Assembly (NCBI GenBank): GCA_934120045.1
Contig: CAKOTF010000001.1
Coordinates: 164,968 to 228,967 of the forward strand
Source: an uncultured Clostridia bacterium
GTDB lineage: Bacteria > Bacillota > Clostridia > TANB77 > CAG-508
Direction of reading: 5' to 3'
DNA length: 64,000 bases
How positions within the stretch are numbered: the first letter of the stretch is position 1; the number at the start of each line of letters is the position of its first letter. Under the pieces are notes generated by a model. The model was not told the DNA's origin, ran no database searches, and saw only the letters and a list, made by a program, of their open reading frames with translations. Both the position numbers and the translations under genes were made by a program. Below are positions 56,918 to 64,000 of this stretch, one piece after another.

Positions 56918-57034
56918 AAAGACCTCCATTCTAGCTGAAAAGCTATTATAAACAGTGAATTCCTTTTGAATAAAACACTACAACTCTATTATACTACATA
57001 TTTGTGAAAAAACAAATAGATTTCTTAAAAAAAC

Positions 57035-57063
57035 TTGTAAAAATAGGAAAAAAATGATAATAT
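57035..57063 (+). promoter_or_regulatory. Promoter of pseudopilin-like gene and murB
   Basis: TTGTAA (57035-57040), 17-bp spacer, TAATAT (57058-57063). Confidence 0.5.
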
Positions 57064-57089
57064 AACATCAAAGATTTAAGAAGGGAAAT

Positions 57090-57563
57090 ATGCAAATGAA
57101 AAAAAATGAAAAAGGTATAACATTAATAGCATTATCAGTAACATTTATTGTAATGATGATAATTGCATTGATAACAACGTATTCAGGAGTTAGTGCGATT
57201 CAAGATGCAAAGCAGAAAAGATTAAGAACAGAATTAGAAACTGTTCAACATGCAGTATTAGAAAGATATACTAAATATGAGTTTTTTAAAGATACAAATT
57301 ATTTTGTAGGAACAATAGTTTCAAATATAGATGATATACCAGAAGAATATAAGCCATTAGTAAATTCTCAAAAATTGAATACATATATTACAACAATTCC
57401 TGCTGAAGAAAGATATTATAAATTGGATAAAGAAGCATTGGAAAAATTGGATTTAAAAGAGCCTAACTTTAATTATATTGTTTGTTATAAAACAGGAGAG
57501 GTAATGAATATAGATGTAACTACAGATTCTCAAGGAAATTCATTATATATATCATTTGAATAA
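57090..57563 (+). CDS. Type IV pilin/pseudopilin-like protein
   Basis: A 157-aa protein with a short basic leader (MQMKKNEKG), then ITLIALSVTFIVMMIIALIT, which fits a prepilin-peptidase site after Gly and a long hydrophobic helix. The usual Glu at position 5 of the mature helix is replaced by Ala, as in some pseudopilins. The remainder is a soluble domain of unknown fold. No pilus assembly genes or prepilin peptidase are in the window. AAGGGAA precedes the ATG. murB follows 23 bp later. Confidence 0.6.
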   Translation: MQMKKNEKGITLIALSVTFIVMMIIALITTYSGVSAIQDAKQKRLRTELETVQHAVLERYTKYEFFKDTNYFVGTIVSNIDDIPEEYKPLVNSQKLNTYITTIPAEERYYKLDKEALEKLDLKEPNFNYIVCYKTGEVMNIDVTTDSQGNSLYISFE

Positions 57564-57586
57564 AAGATTTTGAAAGGAATTAATTT

Positions 57587-58489
57587 ATGAATATAGAAGA
57601 AATAGAAAAAATAATTCCAAAAGAGAAAATTTTGCAAAATGTACAAATGAAAAAATATACATCATTTAAAATTGGAGGAGAAGCAGAAGTTTTAATAAAA
57701 ATTTCAACACTAGAAGAATTAACAAAAATAATAAAATATATAAAGCAAAAAAATATTCAAACTTTTATTTTAGGAAATGGAAGTAATTTACTAGTTAGTG
57801 ATGAAGGAATAAAAGGAATAGTATTAAAAATAGAAATAAAGAAATTAGAAATAGAAGAAATAAATAATAAATTTAAAATAATAGTAGGAGCTGGTGTAAA
57901 ACTAGGCGAATTAGCACAAAAACTATCCAATAAAGAGATTTCAGGATTTGAGTTTGCAAGTGGAATACCAGGAACAATTGGTGGAGCTATTAGAATGAAT
58001 GCTGGAGCACATGACTCTGAGATGAAAGATATAGTAAAAACAGTAACATATATTGATAGAAATGGTGAGATACATAAGATAAATAATGAACAAGCAAAAT
58101 TTGAATATAGAAATAGTATGTTTGCTAACAATGAATATATTATAGTTGAAACTGAATTAGAATTAAACAAAGGAAATAAAGAAGAAATACAAGCAAAAAT
58201 GCAAGAATATGCCAACTTTAGAAAAGAAAAGCAACCTATAGAATATCCAAGTGCGGGAAGTACATTTAAAAGAGGAACAGATTTTATAACAGCAAAATTA
58301 ATTGATGAATGTGGATTAAAAGGATATCAAATAGGAGGAGCACAAGTATCTGAAAAACATGCAGGATTCATAATAAACAAAGGAAATGCAACATCTAAAG
58401 ATGTTGAAGAATTAATTAAATATATAAAGCAAAAAGTTTACGAAAAATTTGGAAAAGAAATTGAAACAGAGATAGAAATAATACATTAA
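57587..58489 (+). CDS. murB: UDP-N-acetylenolpyruvoylglucosamine reductase
   Basis: A 300-aa FAD enzyme that makes UDP-MurNAc for peptidoglycan. FAD-binding and active-site blocks are NGSNLLVSDEG, GIPGTIGGAIRMNAGAH and YPSAGSTFKRG, whose serine is the catalytic proton donor; a late Glu lies near the C-terminus. It is the type II (short) form usual in Firmicutes. TGAAAGGA precedes the ATG. It is followed 15 bp later by a YvcK-like gene; rapZ, normally between them, is missing. Confidence 0.95.
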   Translation: MNIEEIEKIIPKEKILQNVQMKKYTSFKIGGEAEVLIKISTLEELTKIIKYIKQKNIQTFILGNGSNLLVSDEGIKGIVLKIEIKKLEIEEINNKFKIIVGAGVKLGELAQKLSNKEISGFEFASGIPGTIGGAIRMNAGAHDSEMKDIVKTVTYIDRNGEIHKINNEQAKFEYRNSMFANNEYIIVETELELNKGNKEEIQAKMQEYANFRKEKQPIEYPSAGSTFKRGTDFITAKLIDECGLKGYQIGGAQVSEKHAGFIINKGNATSKDVEELIKYIKQKVYEKFGKEIETEIEIIH

Positions 58490-58504
58490 AAGGAAGGTAT
58501 AAAA

Positions 58505-60016
58505 ATGAAGGGAATAATGCATTGGCTAAAATCAAGTTCGAAAATGAAGAGATGGATGTTTTTAATATTAATAGGAATAATACTTACATGTTATGGAATA
58601 TCTGATATACTAGTACAAAAAGAAATGCAATTTTCAGAAGCTGGAAAAGTAGTTGTAATATTTGCAATTGGATTTGTTTGTATAGTTATAGGACTTATAA
58701 TGTTAAACAAAAGAAATATGGAATTGTTTATAGAAGCAACAGATGACAGAATGAAAAATAAAAAAAATGTAAATGTAAATTCATTAATTTTTGATAGAAC
58801 GATATATGAAAAAGGGCCTAAAGTAGTAGTAATTGGTGGAGGAGCAGGACTAAATACAGTGCTTACAGGAATGAAAAGATATACAAATAATATAACGGCA
58901 ATTGTAGCAGTATCAGAATATGGAAAAGAACAAACACTTTCAAGAAGAAGATTACAAACAGCCTTACCTTTAGAAGATATAAAAGATAGTATAGTAGCAC
59001 TGGCACCAGAAAGAAAAGAAGATATTGGAAGATTAATGAATCATGAAATGATAAATCCAGAATTAAGAGGATTAAAATTTTCTGATATTTATTTTACAGC
59101 AATGAAAGAAGTTTTTAGAAATGATGTAAGAGCAATAGAAAAAAGTGATTCAATATTTAATATTACAGGAAAGATTCTTCCAGTAACAAATACAGAAATG
59201 AATATATGTGCAGAGTTAGAAAATGGATATGTTGTTGAAAATAAAGATATGATACCACAAGTTGTATCTGATAATATGACAAGAATAAATAGAGTATATA
59301 TCCAACCATCAAATTGCAAACCAGCAGAAGGAGTATTAGAAGCAATAAGAGAAGCAGATAGTATAATAATAGGACCTGGAAGTTTATATACAAATATAAT
59401 ACCAAACTTGCTAGTAAATGGTGTTGCAAAGGCAATAAAAGAAAGTAAAGCAATAAAAATATATATAAATAATATTATGACAGAATTTGGTCAAACAGAT
59501 AATTATTCTGTTGCAGACCATATAAAAGCAATAATAGAACATTGCGGAGAAGGATTAATAGATTATTGTATTTATGATACAGGAGAAGTTATTCCAGAAT
59601 ACATAAAAAAATATAACAAAGAAGGAGCAGATTTAGTTGAACAAAATCTAAATGATCCTAAAATCAAAAAGATTAAGTTTATTAAGAAAAATATTTCTAC
59701 AATAATTGATGGAAAAGTTAGACATGATCCATATATGGTAGCAGAATCTGCAATAAAATTAATATGTAATGATTTAAAATATGAAGATAGAGAAGATGAC
59801 CCAGAATATGTAATGTTAAATGCAAAATTAAAATCAGATAAACGTATTAATAAAATAAAGAAAATGCAGGCCAAAATGGAGAAAAAAGAACAAGGAAAAC
59901 AACAAGACAAAAATAAAAAATCTGTTAGAAAAAGTAAATTTAATTCAAAATATAGTGATAGAATACAATCTATTAGAGAATCTGATGAAAAATTCAGAAG
60001 AAATCATCAAAAATAG
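58505..60016 (+). CDS. YvcK/CofD-like gluconeogenesis factor with N-terminal membrane segments
   Basis: A 503-aa protein. Two hydrophobic helices (about residues 17-36 and 47-66) precede a CofD-like Rossmann domain beginning KVVVIGGGAGLNTVLTGMKR. Conserved later blocks include EADSIIIGPGSLYTNIIPNLLV and NNIMTEFGQTDNYSVADHI. YvcK proteins bind UDP-GlcNAc and link carbon metabolism to wall synthesis. The glycine/serine loop normally DDGGSSG is replaced by SEYGKEQ here, so substrate binding may differ. The C-terminus is a long Lys-rich tail. It sits between murB and a debranching enzyme; whiA is not adjacent. Confidence 0.85.
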   Translation: MKGIMHWLKSSSKMKRWMFLILIGIILTCYGISDILVQKEMQFSEAGKVVVIFAIGFVCIVIGLIMLNKRNMELFIEATDDRMKNKKNVNVNSLIFDRTIYEKGPKVVVIGGGAGLNTVLTGMKRYTNNITAIVAVSEYGKEQTLSRRRLQTALPLEDIKDSIVALAPERKEDIGRLMNHEMINPELRGLKFSDIYFTAMKEVFRNDVRAIEKSDSIFNITGKILPVTNTEMNICAELENGYVVENKDMIPQVVSDNMTRINRVYIQPSNCKPAEGVLEAIREADSIIIGPGSLYTNIIPNLLVNGVAKAIKESKAIKIYINNIMTEFGQTDNYSVADHIKAIIEHCGEGLIDYCIYDTGEVIPEYIKKYNKEGADLVEQNLNDPKIKKIKFIKKNISTIIDGKVRHDPYMVAESAIKLICNDLKYEDREDDPEYVMLNAKLKSDKRINKIKKMQAKMEKKEQGKQQDKNKKSVRKSKFNSKYSDRIQSIRESDEKFRRNHQK

Positions 60017-60062
60017 AGGAGGAAAGTGACTAAAATTTGTGGACTATGCAAATTTTAGTCAC
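60016..60062 (+). promoter_or_regulatory. Ribosome site followed by a perfect 14-bp inverted repeat
   Basis: GAGGAGG (60016-60022) is followed by GTGACTAAAATTTG (60026-60039), a 9-nt loop, and CAAATTTTAGTCAC (60049-60062). An ATG (60046) lies in the loop and another (60073) 11 bases after the stem. Folding would bring the ribosome site to about 13 nt from the ATG at 60073. Confidence 0.7.
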
Positions 60063-60072
60063 AAATAATAAA

Positions 60073-62097
60073 ATGAAATTTGCAAAAGAAAACTTAAATT
60101 TAGAAAAAGGCTTAAATAAAGAATGGGTAATAACAAATGGACTTGGAGGATTTGCATCATCAACAATAATAGGAGCAAATACAAGAAGATATCATGGTCT
60201 ATTAATAGCCCCACTTATGCCACCAGCAAGAAGAACATTAATATTATCAAAATTAGATGAAAGTATAGAAATAAATGGAAACAAAACAGATTTATATACA
60301 AATATAGGCAAAAATTTTATAACACATGGATATAAATATCAAGAATGCTTTATAAAAGAATATATACCTATATTTGCATATAAAGTTGGTGATGTGGAAA
60401 TAACTAAAGCAATTTGTATGCAACATTTTAAAAATACAGTTGCTATTTTTTATAAAGTAAAAAATGGAAGCGAAAAAGCAAAATTAATATTAACACCTGT
60501 AATGAATTTTAGAAATGCACATGGAATGAATAAAGACCATGTTTTTGATTTGAAACAAAAAATTAATAAAACAAAACTTGAAGTTAAAATAGATAATGGT
60601 GTTCCAATATATATGATGTTGTCAGAAGGAAATTATATAGAACATTATAATGATACATTCAAAAATATGTTTTATATAGAAGAAGAAAAAAGAGGATTTG
60701 AAGCAGAAGAAAATCATGTAATACCAGGAAGATTTGAAATAGAGATAGAACCAAATGAAGAAAAAGAGATTTCAGTAATTTGTTCATTAGAAGAAAATAT
60801 TGAAGAATTAGATGCTAGAGCAATTATAACAAATGAAATTGTAAGACAAAATCAAGAATTTGCAAAATCAAAATTAATTGACATTTCAAAAGAAGATAAA
60901 ACAGAAGAAGAGGAACAAAAAGATAAATTAATAAAACAATTTTTGATAGCAATAGATAATTTTATTATAATAAGACCATTTTTTAATACATATTCAATGA
61001 TTGCAGGATATCCATGGTTTTTAGATTGGATGAGAGATACATTGATTTCATTTGAAGGTTGTTTGTTAGTTACAAAAAAATATGAAATAGCTAAAAAAGT
61101 TTTAAGAAGTTGTGTAAGAGATATAAAATATGGATTAGTACCCAATTCGTATAGTGAAGATGATTATAGGCCATTATATAATAGTGTTGATGCATCATTA
61201 TTATTATTTGAGCAAGTAAAGAAATATATAGAATATACAAAAGATTATGATTTTATTATGAATGAAATATATCAAAATTTGGAACATATCGTTAAAAATT
61301 ATTCAATAGGAATAGATATAGATGATAATAATATTTATTTAGACACAGATGGACTTATTGTTTCAGGAACACCATATACACAAAATACATGGATGGATGT
61401 AAAATATGATGGAATTCCTGCAACACCTAGAAATGGCAAACCTGTTGAAATAAATGCAATGTGGTATAATGCTCTAAAAGTTATGGTAGAATTAGCTGAA
61501 TATCAAAAAGATGATAGCAAAAAAGAAAAATATGAAAGAATGGCAAATAAGTGTAAAAAATCTTTTAGAGAAAAATTTTATAATAAATCAAAAAAATGTT
61601 TATATGATGTACTTGAAGATGGAAAAGTTAGACCAAATCAATTATTTGCATTAAGCTTGTCATATCCAGTGTTAGATGTAAATTCAAAAGAAGCAAAAGA
61701 AATGTTTGAAACAGTAACAAAAAAATTGTTAAATAAATACGGACTAAAAACTTTAGCAAAAGGAGAAGAAAACTATATAGATATATATGAAGGAAATAGT
61801 TTTAAAAGAGATTTTAGCTATCATCAAGGAATTACATGGACATGGTTGTTAGGACTATATTATAATTGTTTGAAAAGATTTGCTACAGAAAGTAGGACTG
61901 GTAAGAAAAAATATAATGAACAATTAGAAGAATTTATACAAAGTGTTACAGAAACATTTTCAAAAGAAATTAATGAAAGAGGTTGTATTGGAAGTATTGC
62001 TGAAATATATGATTCCAAAAGACCATTTGAGCCAAAAGGTGCTGTGGCACAAGCATGGAGTGTTGCAGAAGTATTTAGAATTATTACTAGAAGTTAA
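60073..62097 (+). CDS. Glycogen debranching enzyme, amylo-alpha-1,6-glucosidase type
   Basis: About 674 aa. The N-terminal GDE_N domain starts with NLEKGLNKEWVITNGLGGFA and STIIGANTRRYHGLL, the family signature. The C-terminal (alpha/alpha)6 GH133-like domain has AGYPWFLDWMRDTLISFEG, carrying the catalytic acid, and QNTWMDVKYDG. It removes alpha-1,6 branches during glycogen use. Relatives typically begin with MKF/MKY-x-K shortly before the Gly-rich block, which favours the ATG at 60073; 60046 is an alternative adding 9 residues. The ribosome site is unusually far away because of an inverted repeat. Other glycogen genes are not in the window. Confidence 0.88.
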   Translation: MKFAKENLNLEKGLNKEWVITNGLGGFASSTIIGANTRRYHGLLIAPLMPPARRTLILSKLDESIEINGNKTDLYTNIGKNFITHGYKYQECFIKEYIPIFAYKVGDVEITKAICMQHFKNTVAIFYKVKNGSEKAKLILTPVMNFRNAHGMNKDHVFDLKQKINKTKLEVKIDNGVPIYMMLSEGNYIEHYNDTFKNMFYIEEEKRGFEAEENHVIPGRFEIEIEPNEEKEISVICSLEENIEELDARAIITNEIVRQNQEFAKSKLIDISKEDKTEEEEQKDKLIKQFLIAIDNFIIIRPFFNTYSMIAGYPWFLDWMRDTLISFEGCLLVTKKYEIAKKVLRSCVRDIKYGLVPNSYSEDDYRPLYNSVDASLLLFEQVKKYIEYTKDYDFIMNEIYQNLEHIVKNYSIGIDIDDNNIYLDTDGLIVSGTPYTQNTWMDVKYDGIPATPRNGKPVEINAMWYNALKVMVELAEYQKDDSKKEKYERMANKCKKSFREKFYNKSKKCLYDVLEDGKVRPNQLFALSLSYPVLDVNSKEAKEMFETVTKKLLNKYGLKTLAKGEENYIDIYEGNSFKRDFSYHQGITWTWLLGLYYNCLKRFATESRTGKKKYNEQLEEFIQSVTETFSKEINERGCIGSIAEIYDSKRPFEPKGAVAQAWSVAEVFRIITRS

Positions 62098-62103
62098 AAA
62101 TAT

Positions 62104-62143
62104 TAAAATAGGAACATATATAAAATATGTTCTTATTTTTTTT
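62104..62143 (+). terminator. Terminator after the debranching enzyme gene
   Basis: AAATAGGAACATAT pairs with ATATGTTCTTATTTTTTTT (one G-U pair). Confidence 0.85.
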
Positions 62144-62151
62144 GTATAAAG

Positions 62152-62180
62152 TTGCAAAAATCCTATATAAATTGTATAAT
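62152..62180 (+). promoter_or_regulatory. Promoter of holA
   Basis: TTGCAA (62152-62157), 17-bp spacer, TATAAT (62175-62180). Confidence 0.65.
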
Positions 62181-62203
62181 TTAAGTAATTTATATAAACA
62201 TAT

Positions 62204-62270
62204 TGCACAGAAAATTTATGTGAAAAATTTTGTGCACGAACAAATCAAAGAAAACTTTTCTTATTTGTTC
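62204..62270 (+). promoter_or_regulatory. Two tandem hairpins in the holA leader
   Basis: Hairpin A (62204-62236): TGCAC-AG-AAAATTT pairs with AAATTTT-GTGCA. Hairpin B (62238-62270): GAACAAAT-CA-AAGAAAA pairs with TTTTCTT-ATTTGTTC. Each has a 2-nt bulge on the left arm. The ribosome site AAGGAG follows 9 bp later. Confidence 0.6.
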
Positions 62271-62292
62271 TATAGAGATAAGGAGAATAGAG

Positions 62293-63312
62293 ATGCTAAA
62301 AGTAGAAGAACTTGAAAAACAAGTAAATAGTGGAGTTGCAGAAGGAATATATTTATTTTATGGGGCAGAAACTTTTTTATTAGAACAACAAGTAAAAAAA
62401 ATGAAAAAAGTTTTTGGTGAACTAGTAAAAGGAATAAATTATATAATAATTGATGAAAATAGTATCCAGGAGTTAATTGCAGACATAGAAACTCCTGCTT
62501 TTGGCTATCCTAAAAAATTAATAATTGCTAAAAATACAGGGATATTTAAAAGAGAAGGAAAAGGTAAAACAGGTGGAGCAAGTAAAGAATTAAAAGATAG
62601 AATAAATGAATATTTAAAAGACAATGTAGAAATGATAAAAGAATCAGTTTTGCTAATATTTATTGAAGATGAAGCGGAAAAAAATTCTATTTTTAATACA
62701 ATTGAAAAAATAGGAACAATATGTGAATTTGAAGAGCAAAAGCCTCAACAAATAATAAAAAGATTAAAAGCAATATGTAATGCATATAAAGTTCAATTTG
62801 ATGAGAAAGATTTGCAATATTTAATAGAATGTTGTGGGACAAATATGCAAGACTTAATAAATGAAACTAGAAAATTAATTGAATATGCAGGTGAAGGCGG
62901 AAAAGTTCAAAAATCAGATATAGATGCATTATGTACCAAAAAAGTAGAAAGTGTGATATTTGATTTAACAGACAATTTAGGACAGAAAAAGACAAAAGAT
63001 GCAATTGATGTATTACATAATTTAATTGCCTCAAAAGAACCAATTCAAAAGATTTTAATAACATTATATAATCATTTAAAAAAATTATATTTTGTAAAAA
63101 TAGCTATTTCAAATAATAAAGATGTAGCTACAAGTTTAAATTTAAAGCCAAATCAGATGTTTTTAGTAAATAAATATAAAATGCAAACTCAAAAATTTAG
63201 TGAACAAGAGTTAAGAAAAATAATTCAACAATTGGAAGATTTAGACTATCAATATAAAATTGGATTAATTGATTTGAATATTGGATTAGATGCAATAATT
63301 TGTGCAATTTAG
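62293..63312 (+). CDS. holA: DNA polymerase III subunit delta
   Basis: A 339-aa clamp-loader subunit. The N-terminal domain begins GIYLFYGAETFLLEQQVKKM, the family hallmark Y-L-x-x-G-x-E-x-x-L, and includes TPAFGYPKKLIIAKN. Later, CGTNMQDLINETRKLIEYAG and the C-terminal helical region QKILITLYNHLKKLYFVK are typical. Delta opens the beta sliding clamp. AAGGAG lies 8 bp before the ATG at 62293; the in-frame GTG at 62230 falls inside the leader hairpins and is rejected. Confidence 0.93.
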   Translation: MLKVEELEKQVNSGVAEGIYLFYGAETFLLEQQVKKMKKVFGELVKGINYIIIDENSIQELIADIETPAFGYPKKLIIAKNTGIFKREGKGKTGGASKELKDRINEYLKDNVEMIKESVLLIFIEDEAEKNSIFNTIEKIGTICEFEEQKPQQIIKRLKAICNAYKVQFDEKDLQYLIECCGTNMQDLINETRKLIEYAGEGGKVQKSDIDALCTKKVESVIFDLTDNLGQKKTKDAIDVLHNLIASKEPIQKILITLYNHLKKLYFVKIAISNNKDVATSLNLKPNQMFLVNKYKMQTQKFSEQELRKIIQQLEDLDYQYKIGLIDLNIGLDAIICAI

Positions 63313-63325
63313 ATGAGGGAGTAAT

Positions 63326-64000
63326 ATGGTAAATAGAGAACAATTTGAAGAAATATGTAATAAATATGGATTAGATAGTAAGAAATTAATAAAAAATAAT
63401 GAGAATGTATTGGAAAAAACAGATTATAATAGCATTTGTTATGTACTTGACTTTTTAAGAGATACTTTGAAAGTAAGTTCCAATAATATAGAAAAATGTC
63501 CAAGTATATTATATTTAAAAATTAAAGCAATAAAAGAAAATTGGAATTTTTTAAATGAAAAGAAAACAAATACAAGAGATGTAGAAACATGTTTACATAT
63601 TTTAAGTACAGATCCAGAGCAGTTAAATAAAACATATGAATATGTATCAGATGAAAATAGATATGGAAAAAAATATATAGAGCAAATAAGTTCGATTTTA
63701 GGAGTGCCAGTGGAAAGAATACAAGAGATAGAAGAAAAATGCCCCAAATTAACAAAAGAAAATATATTAAGTGCAGCAATTTCTAGAAAAGATGTTGATG
63801 AAATAAAGAAAATAGAACAGGTATGTAAGGATAATGAAATAGAAGTAACAGGAAGTGTATTTTTAAGAACAGCAGCCGAAATAAAAGAAATAGTAGAAGT
63901 ATGTAAAGAAAACGGAATAGAAATAACAGGAAGTGTATTTTTAAGAACAGCAGCCGAAATAAAAGAAATAGTGGAAGTATGCAAAGAAAACGGAATAGAA
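63326..64000 (+). CDS. Repeat protein of unknown function (3' truncated by the window)
   Basis: The frame starts at ATG 63326 behind GAGGGAG and stays open to the window end (225 codons seen). The N-terminal part is helical with two similar blocks, EKCPSILYLKIKAIKENWNF and VERIQEIEEKCPKLTKENIL, which loosely recall mTERF-type helical repeats. It is followed by at least two tandem 26-residue units (TGSVFLRTAAEIKEIVEVCK, then ENGIE) and a degenerate earlier unit. The pattern suggests a solenoid binding scaffold. A nucleic-acid-binding mTERF-like protein is possible but weakly supported. It follows holA by 13 bp. Confidence 0.7.
   Translation, partial: MVNREQFEEICNKYGLDSKKLIKNNENVLEKTDYNSICYVLDFLRDTLKVSSNNIEKCPSILYLKIKAIKENWNFLNEKKTNTRDVETCLHILSTDPEQLNKTYEYVSDENRYGKKYIEQISSILGVPVERIQEIEEKCPKLTKENILSAAISRKDVDEIKKIEQVCKDNEIEVTGSVFLRTAAEIKEIVEVCKENGIEITGSVFLRTAAEIKEIVEVCKENGIE
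63845..64000 (+). repeat. 78-bp in-frame tandem repeat
   Basis: Units 63845-63922 and 63923-64000 differ at three positions (75 of 78 identical by eye) and each encodes 26 residues. The array continues past the window edge. Confidence 0.95.

Noticed and set aside
60026..60058. Ten-codon upstream frame (GTG to TAG) inside the inverted repeat before the debranching enzyme
   Set aside because: GTG is only 3 bp from the Shine-Dalgarno sequence, too close for efficient initiation.
63439..63984. Minus-strand frame with repeats
   Set aside because: It is the antisense image of the 78-bp repeats in the plus-strand gene, which has the ribosome site and open frame.

Overview
The window is low-GC (roughly 28-30 percent by eye), densely coded DNA from an endospore-forming Firmicute of class Clostridia. 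A spoVM gene, a SpoVB-type flippase, CotF-like coat proteins, a ClpC with a MecA adaptor, an MreBCD/PBP2 cluster and AGGAGG-type ribosome sites all point that way. Codon use is strongly biased to A/T-ending codons. Very large SpaA/SdrD/DUF11-type surface proteins suggest an uncultured, host-associated gut lineage; that last point is inference. No rRNA, tRNA or CRISPR array was seen.

Layout. 1-6.3 kb: end of a ZIP metal transporter, a lipase-like hydrolase with a TetR regulator, oleate hydratase, and PcrA helicase. 6.3-8.6 kb: two small coat-like proteins, an M23 peptidase and a frameshifted mecA on the minus strand. 8.8-14.8 kb: the shape and division operon radC-mreB-mreC-mreD-PBP2-minC, without minD. 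14.9-15.7 kb: two minus-strand genes of unknown function. 15.9-37.6 kb: a 22-kb surface-protein locus with a 1757-aa protein carrying a candidate internal thioester domain, two paralogous proteins of 2587 and 2509 aa, and between the paralogues a membrane-anchored CPYC thioredoxin-like protein. The paralogues share a 772-bp stretch identical by eye.

37.7-40.8 kb: acpS, tatD, a family-4 uracil-DNA glycosylase and a GltD-like flavoprotein. 41.0-43.6 kb: an HTH regulator plus HECIH metalloprotease, divergent from a membrane protein of unknown function, with a degenerate repeat array downstream. 43.8-48.3 kb: rpe, pgi, an acyl-ACP thioesterase, a SpoVB-like flippase, a 48-aa membrane protein and the 24-aa spoVM. 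48.4-51.1 kb: structured leader, a 49-aa protein and clpC. 51.7-53.9 kb: a decayed IS1182-like transposase and a gene of foreign composition behind a consensus promoter. 54.1-64 kb: YrzE-like protein, CDF transporter, SPFH/NfeD pair, a pseudopilin-like protein, murB, a YvcK-like protein, glycogen debranching enzyme, holA, and the start of a 26-aa-repeat protein that runs off the window.

The strongest candidates for something undescribed are: the surface locus (tandem secreted lobes joined by an internal membrane hairpin, exchanged Cys-rich centres, near-identical C-termini and a dedicated thiol protein); the HTH/metalloprotease/divergent membrane-protein module; and hairpins set directly before ribosome sites of clpC, holA and the debranching enzyme. 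In the last case a perfect 14-bp inverted repeat separates the Shine-Dalgarno sequence from the start expected for the family. All starts, promoters, terminators and alignments were read by eye; no search or folding program was run.
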